DNA from: Pseudonocardia sp. KRD291
GTDB lineage: Bacteria; Actinomycetota; Actinomycetes; Mycobacteriales; Pseudonocardiaceae
Assembly (NCBI RefSeq): GCF_019263595.1
Contig: NZ_JADQDD010000010.1
Location: 1-51,463 of the forward strand
DNA length: 51,463 nt
Direction: 5' to 3'
The position numbers and the translations under genes were made by a program. The notes under the pieces are model-generated. The model was not told the origin of the DNA. It made no database searches and saw only the letters and a program-made list of their open reading frames with translations. This document shows, in pieces, positions 16,235 to 25,200 of the stretch. How positions within the stretch are numbered: position 1 is the first letter of the stretch; the number at the start of each line of letters is the position of its first letter.

Positions 16235-17157
16235 GATCCGTCACCACCGACCAGCACCTGAACCTCGCTCACGGCCAGCGTCGTCTCATTCGGGACTCGG
16301 ACGATCTGCTCGCCGGCGACCGGAGCGCCACCACTGGCCCCTGACCACGTCACGGTCCAGACGCTGGTCGCCGTGATGGTCCAGCGCCCGGTTCCCGCAG
16401 TCCGGTCCGGGAGCGACCGCCGTTGATAGGTGTAGCCGCAGTCGGGTGACTCTCCCTCCTGCCCCGTCCACGGTGTTCCCGGCCCGGCGCACCGGACGAC
16501 GGCGCCGGGAGGGCCCATCGCCCACTCCACCTCGGAAAGCTGCGCCGTTGCGGTGACGCTTGCTGCGCCGGCGGTGGCCGTTGCGGAGACCGGGCCGGTG
16601 TACGCCGCACCGCCGTCGATCCACAGCCACATCGGCACCCCGACGAACCCGCGATCGACGCCCGACGTGTGCAGCACCGGCGCAGGCAACGAGAGTTGTT
16701 CGACCGCTCGCTGGGCGAGGATCTCCGGCGGCACTGCAGGAGCGGCAGGCTGCCCATCAGGCAATGGTTGCGCGAGGAGGCCCGAAAGGTCCCGTACCGG
16801 CCGTTGGCTCCATCCTCCGGCGGGCCCGGCTCCAGGAAACGCCCTCAAAGGCGGCGGAGGCGGAGGGGTCGGCAGGCCTGTTGATTCGTCGGACGACGCG
16901 ACCCGCTGGGGCCGCTCGGACGTACGGGACCCCGAGTCATGTTCGTGCGACCGTCGCATCGGTTCGACAGCGCGACGACGACCCGGGTCGACGGCGCTGA
17001 TGAGACACCGCCCGATGCTGTCGACGACCGCGCAGCGCGGGGGACTCATCGCTCCTGCGTGGACCGTTGTGATCATCAAGGTCGGCAGGAGCAGTCCGAC
17101 GACCGACGCGCTCAACACGGCTCGGCCAAGGACGGCGCTGTTCTCTCGACCACCCAC
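16231..17157 (-). CDS. Secreted ICE-associated protein
   Basis: A 308-residue protein with an export signal (hydrophobic stretch VLSASVVGLLLPTLMITTVHAG), a low-complexity Pro-rich linker (about 75-105) and a C-terminal extracellular region rich in Thr, Trp and Gly with two Cys (VVRCAGPG, DCGYTYQRR). No catalytic motif recognised. The long start (GTG 17157) overlaps the lipoprotein gene by 46 bases and gives a basic N-region; GTG 17118 would give a GTG/TGA overlap. The pilus operon context suggests an envelope or surface role. Confidence 0.7.
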   Translation of the reverse strand: MGGRENSAVLGRAVLSASVVGLLLPTLMITTVHAGAMSPPRCAVVDSIGRCLISAVDPGRRRAVEPMRRSHEHDSGSRTSERPQRVASSDESTGLPTPPPPPPLRAFPGAGPAGGWSQRPVRDLSGLLAQPLPDGQPAAPAVPPEILAQRAVEQLSLPAPVLHTSGVDRGFVGVPMWLWIDGGAAYTGPVSATATAGAASVTATAQLSEVEWAMGPPGAVVRCAGPGTPWTGQEGESPDCGYTYQRRSLPDRTAGTGRWTITATSVWTVTWSGASGGAPVAGEQIVRVPNETTLAVSEVQVLVGGDGS

Positions 17158-17639
17158 CGGTCGCCGCGGGGGATCACCTCGGCCCGGTAGAGGTAGCGGG
17201 GAACGCGGTTCGCCAAGTCGTCGAGGACCTGGCCGTTGTCATCCGAGACGAGCCGCGAGCCGCTGATGTCGACGCAGTCGATGGTTCTGACCCGGTCAGC
17301 CGCAGCCGTGGCCACCTTGGGTGCGCGAGAGACCGTCCCCTCCGTGTGAGCCGGGATCCCGGAGTAGCTCGCGATGTCCCTGTCCAAGGACTGGAGTGCC
17401 TGACCCGTGGCTACCTCCCGGGTCCTGGATGTCCAGTCCCGCGCACCTGGTGAGGCGAGCGCGGCGTCGGTGACCGTCCAGAACTCCTCGTAGGCGGCCA
17501 AGGCTTTCCGCTCCACCGGATCGTTCGTCGGAGGCGCACTCGTCGGCGACGGCTCTGCGGGATCGGGCGCTGAACAGCCCACGACAAGTCCGGCTGCGAA
17601 AAACGGAATCAGCCACCGGTGGCTGTGCCTTGTCGTCAC
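17112..17639 (-). CDS. Putative lipoprotein
   Basis: A 175-residue protein with a lipoprotein signal: basic start, hydrophobic LIPFFAAGLVVG, and lipobox Cys in VVGCSAPDP, followed by a Pro/Ser/Thr-rich tether. The mature domain (ALAAYEEFWTVTDAALASPG onward) resembles small NTF2-like or SnoaL-like extracellular domains found beside actinobacterial conjugation genes; that is a weak match by eye. It is the first gene of the pilus operon, whose promoter must lie in 17640-17873. Confidence 0.75.
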   Translation of the reverse strand: MTTRHSHRWLIPFFAAGLVVGCSAPDPAEPSPTSAPPTNDPVERKALAAYEEFWTVTDAALASPGARDWTSRTREVATGQALQSLDRDIASYSGIPAHTEGTVSRAPKVATAAADRVRTIDCVDISGSRLVSDDNGQVLDDLANRVPRYLYRAEVIPRGDRWVVERTAPSLAEPC

Positions 17640-17873
17640 GTGTCCCCCTCGAATGCCGGTGCAGCTGAGGTTGCGCCGAGGCGTGGTCGCTGCGTTGCTC
17701 CTGCGTGGTCGGTCCGTGACGCCGATCGGTGATCGACGTCACGTAGATAGCAATCTGATCGGTCCCGGGCGACAGAACGGGCATTTGTCCCCTGATCGGA
17801 CCAGCAATCCGACGACCACGGTTTGCTCGCGCGAACACGGCAATCTGCGGATCTCCCGATGAAGGGGGCTGAG
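17640..17873. promoter_or_regulatory. Divergent control region with repeated CTGATCGG boxes
   Basis: This 234-base gap separates the leftward pilus operon from the rightward primase gene. CTGATCGGTCC (17755-17765) and CTGATCGGACC (17792-17802) are near-identical direct repeats 37 bases apart, with a further GATCGGTGATCG at about 17723. The region is more AT-rich than its surroundings in places. It must hold promoters for both directions; the boxes are candidate binding sites for an element regulator. Confidence 0.4.
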
Positions 17874-18758
17874 ATGCCGTCTGACCGCCTGATGCGCGCG
17901 GCGTGTTCGCTGGCCGCCCGAGGCCTGTGCGTCTTTCCGCTCCGGCCAGGTACGAAGATCCCTGCCGTACGACGAGACTGGGAGGGATGCGCGACCACCG
18001 ACGTCGGGCAGATCGAACGATGGTGGATGCGTGCGCCCTACAACGTCGGGGTCGCGACGGGGCCGTCACACCTACTGGTGATCGACCTGGACGCGCCGCA
18101 GCGGTCCGACCCCGACCGGCGCCACGGAAGGCAGGTACTGGCCGAGCTCGCTCGTGACGAGCACGAGGTCGTTCCGCGCGACACCCTGACGGTCGTGACC
18201 GCACGTGGTGGACAGCATCTCTACTTCCGGGCGCCGGCAGGGGTCCCCCTGACCAACACGGCGGGTCGGCTCGGGCCCCATGTCGACACCCGCGCACGGG
18301 GCGGTTACGTGGTCGGGCCCGGGTCGCGGAACGGGAGATCGGGTTACCGAATCGTCCATGGGGACGACCCCGCACCAGCCCCGGCCTGGATCATCGCGGC
18401 GCTGCAGCCGTCTGTCCCTCGCTGCCCTCCGCGGCAGGAAACTGTCCATCCCGCGTACATCCGGGCAGCGATCGACGGCGAGATGCGACGGGTTTCCGAG
18501 GCATCGCCAGGTCGACGGAACGCCACGTTGTTCCAAGCTGCTGCCCGCCTCGGACGCTTCGTGCACGCCGGCCAGCTGAAAGACGGCGACGTCGACGCGG
18601 CTCTGCACGCCGCGGCGTCCCGGCACGTCGGAGTCGAGAGATTCAGCGCCGACGAGATTCGCCGGACCATCCGATCCGGCCTGGTTCGGAGCGGCCGGGA
18701 CATAAGACATCGGCGAGGCGATGATCCGGTCCTCGGCAGCGGTCGCGGCCCGAGCTGA
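17874..18758 (+). CDS. Bifunctional primase/polymerase (prim-pol) protein
   Basis: A 294-residue protein with an N-terminal prim-pol domain: AACSLAARGLCVFPLRPGTK, WWMRAPYNVGVATGPSHLLVIDLD (Asp-x-Asp metal ligands) and VVTARGGQHLYFRAP. A C-terminal helical segment (about 205-290, RRNATLFQAAARLGRFV) resembles the region after prim-pol in plasmid and phage replicases. No helicase domain is attached. GAAGGGGG before the ATG fixes the start. It could prime complementary-strand synthesis after transfer or autonomous replication of the excised circle. Confidence 0.85.
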   Translation: MPSDRLMRAACSLAARGLCVFPLRPGTKIPAVRRDWEGCATTDVGQIERWWMRAPYNVGVATGPSHLLVIDLDAPQRSDPDRRHGRQVLAELARDEHEVVPRDTLTVVTARGGQHLYFRAPAGVPLTNTAGRLGPHVDTRARGGYVVGPGSRNGRSGYRIVHGDDPAPAPAWIIAALQPSVPRCPPRQETVHPAYIRAAIDGEMRRVSEASPGRRNATLFQAAARLGRFVHAGQLKDGDVDAALHAAASRHVGVERFSADEIRRTIRSGLVRSGRDIRHRRGDDPVLGSGRGPS

Positions 18759-18784
18759 CGGACGGCCCCCGCGGCGCCGCTTGA

Positions 18785-19321
18785 TCATCTGATGACGAAG
18801 AGGACGGCTCCGGCACGCGCAGCTCCGTATACCATCGCCAGAGCACCGAGTCCCGCGGCGATCCACGCGACGGGCAGCAGCAGCCACAAGCTGATGTCGT
18901 CGTCACGCTCGGCCGCCGCAACGACCGGTCCCGAAGGGCCGTCGCCGAATCGGTCGGTGAGCACTCCGCGGGAGAGGGCCACCGTTAGTGGCGCTCCGTA
19001 CCCGTCTCGTGCCGGCACCTCGATCCGGATCTCGTCTACCGGCTGACGGAGTGATCGCCATACTGCCGCGGCAATGCGATCGACCGCTGTGGCCGCGTCG
19101 GGACACCCGGCGGCGCGAACGGTCATCGCGACGCCGGAGGTGGCGGGCGCGCGTTTGGTCGTGATCGACGTGCAACCGGTCTGGACGTCGAGATTCCCGG
19201 ACGACGACGGGATGCATGCGCTGCAGACGATTGCGAGCATGACGACGATGACGGCCGTTCGAAGTGTGGACACAGACCCGAGGTTCGAGCCGGTGGAGGT
19301 CATAGACAATGACAGCGTCAC
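18785..19321 (-). CDS. Putative membrane lipoprotein
   Basis: A 178-residue protein with a hydrophobic N-terminus (STLRTAVIVVMLAIVCSAC, possible lipobox Cys near 36), an extracytoplasmic domain of about 95 residues with Cys pairs (TGCTSIT, AAGCPDAA) and a C-terminal membrane helix (LLLPVAWIAAGLGALAMVYGAA). Not recognised as a named family. The ATG giving MTSTGSNLG (codon 7) is a good alternative start. Its stop faces the primase stop 26 bases away; upstream is the DUF2786 gene on the same strand. Confidence 0.6.
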   Translation of the reverse strand: MTLSLSMTSTGSNLGSVSTLRTAVIVVMLAIVCSACIPSSSGNLDVQTGCTSITTKRAPATSGVAMTVRAAGCPDAATAVDRIAAAVWRSLRQPVDEIRIEVPARDGYGAPLTVALSRGVLTDRFGDGPSGPVVAAAERDDDISLWLLLPVAWIAAGLGALAMVYGAARAGAVLFVIR

Positions 19322-19342
19322 CGTTGTGGATAACTCCGGGCG

Positions 19343-20080
19343 TCAACCTCGCTCGATGGACCTCCTGATGCGCTCGACGCGCTTGTGCCCTACATCCGCG
19401 CGCCGTCCAGCTTCCGCGCCGGCGTGGTAGCCGGTTCCGGACAGCCGACGTGGACGAGCAGCTCGGAGGGTCCCGAACTGCTCGTCGTACGCACGGTCGA
19501 CCAGAGATCGCCGGTCGGCGAGCACCAACGCAGCTGACGGTCGTCCGGCGACGAGCTGCGCGTCGTGGTCGCGGACAGCGACTGTGCCGGCCTCGGACAG
19601 CCTTCGATGGACCTCAGCGGCGAAGCCGATGAGCCAGGTCCGACGGAATGCGGTGGTCGACTCGTTCGACCATGCAGGCGGTCGTTGCCGGACCAGCGAA
19701 CGCGTCGCCTGCAGCAACAGCGACGTGTAGGTGAGCTCAACGCGATTCAGGTCCGACTCGAAGCCCATCACCGTCACCGCGGCGGTCTGACCCCGGCCGA
19801 ACCCTGGATGCCGCACGACACGGCAGTTCGTCGTGCTGGCGACGCAGCCCGCGAGCGTCGCCTTCTCGGTCGAGTACGGGTCGGTCATGGTGATGCGCCG
19901 ACTCCCGACCACATCCTGCGCGTCTCCGGCCGAGGCGACCATCGCGGCGTCGACACCGTGCCGCGCCATCATGTCCGCCGCCTTGGAGTTGTAGACATCG
20001 GCCTCGTCCGGGGTCGCGGCCCGTTCGGCCTTCGCGAGCAGCTTTCGGATGATCTCGAGCTTGTGGTCCTCGGAGTCCAT
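19343..20080 (-). CDS. DUF2786 domain protein
   Basis: A 245-residue protein. The N-terminal 45 residues (KLEIIRKLLAKAERAATPDEADVY, then KAADMMARHGVD) are the DUF2786 helix pair; the rest contains the associated region RVELTYTSLLLQATRSLVRQ, RRTWLIGFAAEVHRRL and a basic C-terminus. Such proteins are frequent on phages and conjugative elements and have no established biochemical role. It is separated from the T4SS operon by 165 bases, so it may have its own promoter. Confidence 0.8.
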   Translation of the reverse strand: MDSEDHKLEIIRKLLAKAERAATPDEADVYNSKAADMMARHGVDAAMVASAGDAQDVVGSRRITMTDPYSTEKATLAGCVASTTNCRVVRHPGFGRGQTAAVTVMGFESDLNRVELTYTSLLLQATRSLVRQRPPAWSNESTTAFRRTWLIGFAAEVHRRLSEAGTVAVRDHDAQLVAGRPSAALVLADRRSLVDRAYDEQFGTLRAARPRRLSGTGYHAGAEAGRRADVGHKRVERIRRSIERG

Positions 20081-20245
20081 GAACAGTCACCTCTCGACAA
20101 GCAGACCCGGTGGCCCGGGTCGGGTGAGTCCGGTAGTAACGACTCGCATCGGTGATCCCGTGGTCGCTGCCGTACGAGCCGAGGAACCCGGAGTCGGGAT
20201 GCGTGGCTGATCCGTGGTCACGCCTGTGTCCTGCGCCGTGGGCGG

Positions 20246-21373
20246 CTATCGCTCGATCGAGAGGTGCACGTGGTCGTAATGGCCACCGGTGGCGTCGCTC
20301 GGGTCATAGACGCCGCCTCCGGTGTAGGGGCGTCCCCAGCCGCCGACGTCCGAGGTGCCGGGAGTCCAGATCCGGCCCTGCCAGATGATGTAGGAGACGT
20401 TCAGGGCTGCGGCGTGGGTGCGGAGCCAGTTGGCGAGGCGCCAGCCGTTCTGTAGCTCCTGGCCTTGGGGGAAGCGACCGGCCGTCGTGGGGAAGAAGTC
20501 GCACGCCTTTCCTTGAGGGTGGTCGCTGGTGGGATTCCAGGCGTGCGCGTCCCAGCAGCCCGCGGAGCGGAGGACGCTGCTCCCGCCGGGAGGCCCGAAG
20601 ATCCTCGCGATCTCGTCGTACGCGTGGCGTGTTGCGGCGCTCAGGCAGCGTCCGCCGGTGGGATCGGCGGCCGTACAGCCGCGACCCGCCTCACCGGCCG
20701 GGGCGGGAGCAGGGAGATCGCCGACGGCGGCCCCTCCTGCGGCGGCGCCGAACACGTTCACCAGTGCATGGACCCGCTCGATGTAGGTGTGCACGAGGTC
20801 GGAACAGCGCCGGTCGCAGCCGGCCTCGCCCGCCGCCGGAACCCCACTCGCCGAATCGGTGACGCGACCGCAGCCCGCGATGTGGCAGACGAGCATGGCG
20901 TCGAGCGGGGGCGTCGGTTTCCGGGTCGCCCGTAGGTGGGCGAACGCGAAGCGGAGGTTGCCGCAGACCCAGGGGATGGCACGACGAAGGTGCGCCTCGG
21001 GCTGGAGGACGTCGCTGCCTGCGGCCGGCGGAGTGGTGGGCCAGCGGGCGCCCCCGGCGGCGCGCCAATTCGCCTCGTTGAGCTGGTACAGCCCCGCTGC
21101 GCCGCCGTTGACGTCACGGCTGAACGCGGCGGGATCCCAGCCGGACTCGGCCTCGACGTGGGCAACGACCCACACGGGAGGAAGTTCCGGGCATGCGTCT
21201 GTGGTGACGGCACTGATGGTCCCGAGCTGCTCGGAGGCGAGGGCAGGGACGGCCGCCGCGTTCACGGCAGCCGCCGGTGTCGCAGCAGTGAGACCCCCGA
21301 GTACCGCGGCGACCAGGATGAGCGGGAGGAGGACGGCGATCAGGAGGCCGCCGGCGATGGAGACGCCGCGCAT
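20246..21373 (-). CDS. Secreted lytic transglycosylase-like cell-wall enzyme
   Basis: A 375-residue exported protein with N-terminal membrane anchor (AGGLLIAVLLPLILVAAVLGG). Residues about 60-200 form an SLT-type lysozyme fold with the catalytic Glu in VVAHVEAESGWDP and GAAGLYQLNEANW. The C-terminal 130 residues (ARIFGPPGGSSVLR, DHPQGKACDFFP, GHYDHVHLSIE) match the conserved extracellular domain found at the end of actinobacterial cell-wall hydrolases, with Asp/His ligands resembling D,D-peptidase folds. It would open peptidoglycan locally for the conjugation channel. Last gene of the T4SS operon. Confidence 0.87.
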   Translation of the reverse strand: MRGVSIAGGLLIAVLLPLILVAAVLGGLTAATPAAAVNAAAVPALASEQLGTISAVTTDACPELPPVWVVAHVEAESGWDPAAFSRDVNGGAAGLYQLNEANWRAAGGARWPTTPPAAGSDVLQPEAHLRRAIPWVCGNLRFAFAHLRATRKPTPPLDAMLVCHIAGCGRVTDSASGVPAAGEAGCDRRCSDLVHTYIERVHALVNVFGAAAGGAAVGDLPAPAPAGEAGRGCTAADPTGGRCLSAATRHAYDEIARIFGPPGGSSVLRSAGCWDAHAWNPTSDHPQGKACDFFPTTAGRFPQGQELQNGWRLANWLRTHAAALNVSYIIWQGRIWTPGTSDVGGWGRPYTGGGVYDPSDATGGHYDHVHLSIER

Positions 21374-21379
21374 CTGCGA

Positions 21380-21904
21380 TCACTCGTTGTCGTCGGGCGT
21401 CCGGGTAGGCAGAGTCGCCAGGGGTGTGTGGCCGTTGAGGCTGCGGTATCGGGTGTTCTGCTGGCAGTCGGCGAACGGGCCGAGCGGGGTCAGCAGTTCG
21501 CGCAGGCACGGGTCGAGGTGGTCGCGGATCCAGATCGACATCGCGGCACCGGGTTCGGGTGCGAGTTCGGTCCACGCCCGCCGGAGCGCCTCCAGGCGGA
21601 ACACGGCTTCGGGGTGCTCCCACCACAGAGGGCACCAGGTGAGCTCCCCGCGAAGTGGACGAGCGATGACCGAGGTGACCGTCTCGTGCACCCAATCGAT
21701 CAAGGTATCGACGTCGAGCCCGTCCTCCGCGGGCTGGGCGTTCGTGCCCGGGACCGTCTCGGGGACGGGCATGCCGTTGAGCAGCTCGTCGAGCAGGTCT
21801 GACTGGTGGGTGCGCCACGCCTCGAGGGCCTGGACCCTTCCGAGCAGATCCTCGATCAGCTCTTCTGGCGTGCGAGCGGTGGTGCCGGACTCGGGCGTTG
21901 TCAT
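21380..21904 (-). CDS. DUF4913 domain protein
   Basis: A 174-residue protein. After a short N-terminal helix (LIEDLLGRVQALEAWRTHQSDL, possible coiled coil), the domain from about 55 has WVHETVTSVIARPLRGELTWCPLWWEHPEAVFRLEALRRAW split across the DUF4913 pattern. DUF4913 proteins are encoded next to TraG/VirD4 genes in actinobacterial elements; role unknown. The ATG overlaps the coupling-protein stop (ATGA) and only six bases separate it from the transglycosylase gene. Confidence 0.8.
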   Translation of the reverse strand: MTTPESGTTARTPEELIEDLLGRVQALEAWRTHQSDLLDELLNGMPVPETVPGTNAQPAEDGLDVDTLIDWVHETVTSVIARPLRGELTWCPLWWEHPEAVFRLEALRRAWTELAPEPGAAMSIWIRDHLDPCLRELLTPLGPFADCQQNTRYRSLNGHTPLATLPTRTPDDNE

Positions 21905-23763
21905 GATCCGTCTCCTGGAGGCGGCCACGCGGCGCCGTCGAGGGCGCTCGGGGCGACACGATTGATGGGGTTGTCCGCACCGAGTGCTGCGGCGGCGGCC
22001 AGCCGGAGCTCGGCGAGGGCGATGTCGGCGTAGTCGCCGATGTCGGTGTGCTCCCGCTCGCGGTACCAGGGGTGGAGGGCGCCGAGGCCGGCGCGGCGGC
22101 CGGTCGAGAGCAGCACCGCTCGGTCTCGCGGGATCGCTCGTAGCGCCGAGGCGGGCATGACGGGTTCGCGGGCTTCGGAGTACTGCCGGGAGGTGCGGGT
22201 GCGGTCGACGCTGGTCGAGATACGTTCGACGTAGTGGTCGCCGATCAGGCCGGAGAGCTTCTGCAGGAAGGCGTGATCGTCGACGCCGGCCCCGACGAGT
22301 TTGATGGTGGCCGCGGACCAGAGGGCCTGCATGCCCTGCTCACCCCACACACCGACGCCCTGCTGGTAGCTCTGGAGCATGGTCAGGACCTGGATGCCGC
22401 GGGAGCCGTAGTGGCTGTAGAGCTGGGGGAGTGCACGGATCGGGCAGATGTTGGCGGCCTCGTCGAGCACGGCGACCATGGGAGGCTCGAGGCGTCCTCC
22501 CGATGCCTGTGCCAGGAGTTCGGCGATCTCGAGGATCCGGTCCACGAGTGCTGTGACGACCGGTGCTGCCGTACCGGCGCCCTCCTTGGACAGCAGCTGC
22601 ACGGTGGCCCGGCCCTCGCGGCCGGCCGCGAGGAGGTCCCACAGGTCCAGCTCGACCGGCGGGTCGACGACGAGCAGTTCGCCCCAGGTGTCGGGAGGGG
22701 TGACCCACCGCATCAGCCGTTCCGAGGTGAGCGACTTCGTGGCGGTGCGGGCGGTCTGGAAGATGCCCTTCGTGGTCACGTCGGCGCCGGCGAGGGTGGC
22801 CTCGAGATCGGCGGCTTCGGTCTCGGCGCCGGCCTGGTCGAGTGCGGTGATGGCGTCGCGGCGTCCGGGCTGCAGCCATGCCACCACGTCGCGCATCGTC
22901 CCGCCGCTGATCGCGGCGGCGAGTAGCGTTGCGGTGAGGACCTGTTCCCCTGCGGAGTGGAAGAACGGGTCGCGACGCTCGCCACCGATGGTGCCCATGA
23001 AGTGCCCGGCCAGTCGTGCTGCGGCTTCGACCCGCTCGGTCGGATCGGCGTCGGCGATGCTGCGGAGCGGGTCCCACCACCAGGTCTGCTCGGCGTGGGC
23101 GATGCGCTGCGGGTCGAAGGTCCACACGGGGCCCGCCTGCGCGCGCATGCCCGCGGTCAGCGCCCATAGGTCGGCCTTGTTCGAAGTGGCCACGACCAGA
23201 CCGGGAGCGGAGAGCACGGTGGGGACCGCGATGGCGCTGGTCTTGTTGGACCGCGGCCCCATGATGACGAGGGCGACGTCCTCCCACGACATCCAGACCT
23301 CGCGACGATCGATCGTCAGGAGACGAAGGCCTCGGGCGAACGACTCGGCCGTGTCCGCCGTCGGCCGGAGCTGAAACGCCCTGCACCGGGCGGCGTCACC
23401 GGTGAGCTCGCCCAGGTCGGCTGCGCGCAGCATGGACCTGCGGGGATCGCCGCGGCGTCCCCGGCGACGGATGACGAATGCGCCGATCACGCCGGCGACG
23501 CCCAACTCGACCGCGACCAGAACGATGATCACGACAACGAATATCGACGTGATCGCGCCCGGAACGAGGACCGCTTCTGTCCCGCCCTGCACCAGGTCGC
23601 CCAGAATCGTGGTGCCGGGTCGGGGAATCGACCAGGTTCCGAGTCCGGCCAGCGATGCGACTCCGGCCGCGATCCATACGTCGCCGTTGAGCAGCACGGC
23701 CAGCGAGATGACGGCGAGCAGTGTCAGCGGCGCCGTGGCTTCCCGGAGCCCTCCCGGGGTCAT
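21901..23763 (-). CDS. traG: Type IV coupling protein (VirD4/TraG)
   Basis: A 620-residue membrane ATPase. Two N-terminal membrane helices (about 13-45 and 66-98) precede the motor domain. Walker A is GPRSNKTSA (169-177), the variant typical of coupling proteins, and Walker B is VAVLDEAANICP (about 420-431); SRGIQVLTMLQSYQQG follows, as in TraG/VirD4. It links the relaxase-DNA complex to the secretion channel. The start is set by the ATGA overlap with the VirB4 gene; upstream in-frame sequence is shadow. Confidence 0.93.
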   Translation of the reverse strand: MTPGGLREATAPLTLLAVISLAVLLNGDVWIAAGVASLAGLGTWSIPRPGTTILGDLVQGGTEAVLVPGAITSIFVVVIIVLVAVELGVAGVIGAFVIRRRGRRGDPRRSMLRAADLGELTGDAARCRAFQLRPTADTAESFARGLRLLTIDRREVWMSWEDVALVIMGPRSNKTSAIAVPTVLSAPGLVVATSNKADLWALTAGMRAQAGPVWTFDPQRIAHAEQTWWWDPLRSIADADPTERVEAAARLAGHFMGTIGGERRDPFFHSAGEQVLTATLLAAAISGGTMRDVVAWLQPGRRDAITALDQAGAETEAADLEATLAGADVTTKGIFQTARTATKSLTSERLMRWVTPPDTWGELLVVDPPVELDLWDLLAAGREGRATVQLLSKEGAGTAAPVVTALVDRILEIAELLAQASGGRLEPPMVAVLDEAANICPIRALPQLYSHYGSRGIQVLTMLQSYQQGVGVWGEQGMQALWSAATIKLVGAGVDDHAFLQKLSGLIGDHYVERISTSVDRTRTSRQYSEAREPVMPASALRAIPRDRAVLLSTGRRAGLGALHPWYREREHTDIGDYADIALAELRLAAAAALGADNPINRVAPSALDGAAWPPPGDGS

Positions 23764-25190
23764 GAGGTTTCCGGACGGAATGCGCGGTCGGTGTCGTGCA
23801 GGGCGATCTCGCTCGGCGTGAGGGTCAGGGCGACGGGCAGCCCGACCCTCTGGCCGGACTTGATGAGGTACTTGCCTCGTCCCGGGTGGATGCGTCCGGC
23901 ATGCCATGTCGGTGGAGCGGCCCAGGACGTGATGAGTGCGGCCTCGCCCTCGCTGAGTGAGGTGATGCGGCGGACCCCGTCGAGTTCCTTCTCGGCCATC
24001 CCTCCGAGCAGCAGGACGCCGTTGCGGGACGCCATTCCGCGGGCCTTCGCGCGGTCCGACTCGGTGGGTAGGGCTTCGAGGTCGTCGAGGGAGTGGGTGA
24101 TCTGGAAGGAGACGACGCCGCGATGGCGTCCCAGCCGGGTGATCCGGTCGGATCGCTCCACCAGGCCGGGCGCGACGCGAAGGGCTCGCCAGAGCTCGTC
24201 CTGTACCTGGACGACGTTGCGCCGTCGTGAGCCGTAGGCGGCGGCGTCGGTGAGTGCCGCGGACCAGGCCCAGGAGCAGAGCATCGCTGCGGCCACGACG
24301 TCGTCGTCATCGTCGTCGAGTGCGCTGATGTCCAGGGACAGGGCCGGGGTGTCGGGGTCGAAGCGGGCGGTGCTGGGCCGGTCGAAGATGCCGCGGATCG
24401 CGCCCTCGCACAGCAGCCCGAGCGCGTTGATCAGCGAGCGGGCGCTGCGGCCGTAGTCGAGTTGATCGCTGCACGCGGCGATCGTCATCAGCTGGGGTGC
24501 GCCTGAGACCAGTACCTCCAGGACGTCGGGGATCAGTGGCTCGCGCTCGCCGGCCGAAGCCACGGCGCGATCGAGCGCCGCACCGAGGAGTCGTCGCTCG
24601 GTGACGTCCGGTTCGTTGCGGCGCACGATCGTCACGAGCGCGTCCAGCAGAGACAGACGTCGCGCGCGCAACGTCTCCAGCAGCCGCGTCCGGTCGGTCA
24701 CCGGCGCGGTGTGCAGCGCGGCGCGCAGCGGTCCGGCGTCGAGTGGGTTCAGGGAGTGCAGGCCACGGCCGAGACGCCAGACCGCACCGTCGAGGGCCTG
24801 GACGAGCGGGGTGTACTCGCCCTTGATGTCGCCGGGTACGACGGCGCGCATGCCGAAGCCGACGAGGCCGGCTAGCAGGCGCTTGGTGATGGAGGACTTG
24901 CCGATGCCCGGTTGGCCCTGCACCCATACCCCGGTGTTGGACACGAGGCCGGCGCGCAACCAGTGGGCCGGGTCGAGCCCGACCGGCTCGGCGGTGTGCA
25001 GATGTCGTCCGATGGGCACGCCGCGGACGTCGGAGCCCGACGATGTGGCGAACGGGAACAGTCCGCAGATCTGGCTGGTGGTGCCGGCGAAGCGGCTGCC
25101 GGCCTCGACGTGCGCTGCGCGGCCGCCGCCGGGTACGGGCCAGCCCCAGCTCCGCGGGACCGGGTCTGTGCCGTGCTGTTCGACCGTCAT
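23760..25190 (-). CDS. VirB4/TraC-type conjugation ATPase
   Basis: A 476-residue ATPase. Walker A GQPGIGKSSI (92-101), VVPGDIKGEYTPLV resembling the VirB4/TraU post-Walker motif, an acidic run SALDDDDDD, and Walker B-like NVVQVQDELWRAL; VVSFQITHSLDDLEAL is the sensor-like segment. It lacks the long N-terminal domain of proteobacterial VirB4, as expected when that part is carried by the adjacent SCO6880-type protein. It would power substrate transfer with the coupling protein. Confidence 0.9.
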   Translation of the reverse strand: MTVEQHGTDPVPRSWGWPVPGGGRAAHVEAGSRFAGTTSQICGLFPFATSSGSDVRGVPIGRHLHTAEPVGLDPAHWLRAGLVSNTGVWVQGQPGIGKSSITKRLLAGLVGFGMRAVVPGDIKGEYTPLVQALDGAVWRLGRGLHSLNPLDAGPLRAALHTAPVTDRTRLLETLRARRLSLLDALVTIVRRNEPDVTERRLLGAALDRAVASAGEREPLIPDVLEVLVSGAPQLMTIAACSDQLDYGRSARSLINALGLLCEGAIRGIFDRPSTARFDPDTPALSLDISALDDDDDDVVAAAMLCSWAWSAALTDAAAYGSRRRNVVQVQDELWRALRVAPGLVERSDRITRLGRHRGVVSFQITHSLDDLEALPTESDRAKARGMASRNGVLLLGGMAEKELDGVRRITSLSEGEAALITSWAAPPTWHAGRIHPGRGKYLIKSGQRVGLPVALTLTPSEIALHDTDRAFRPETS

Positions 25191-25200
25191 GGGCGTCTCC

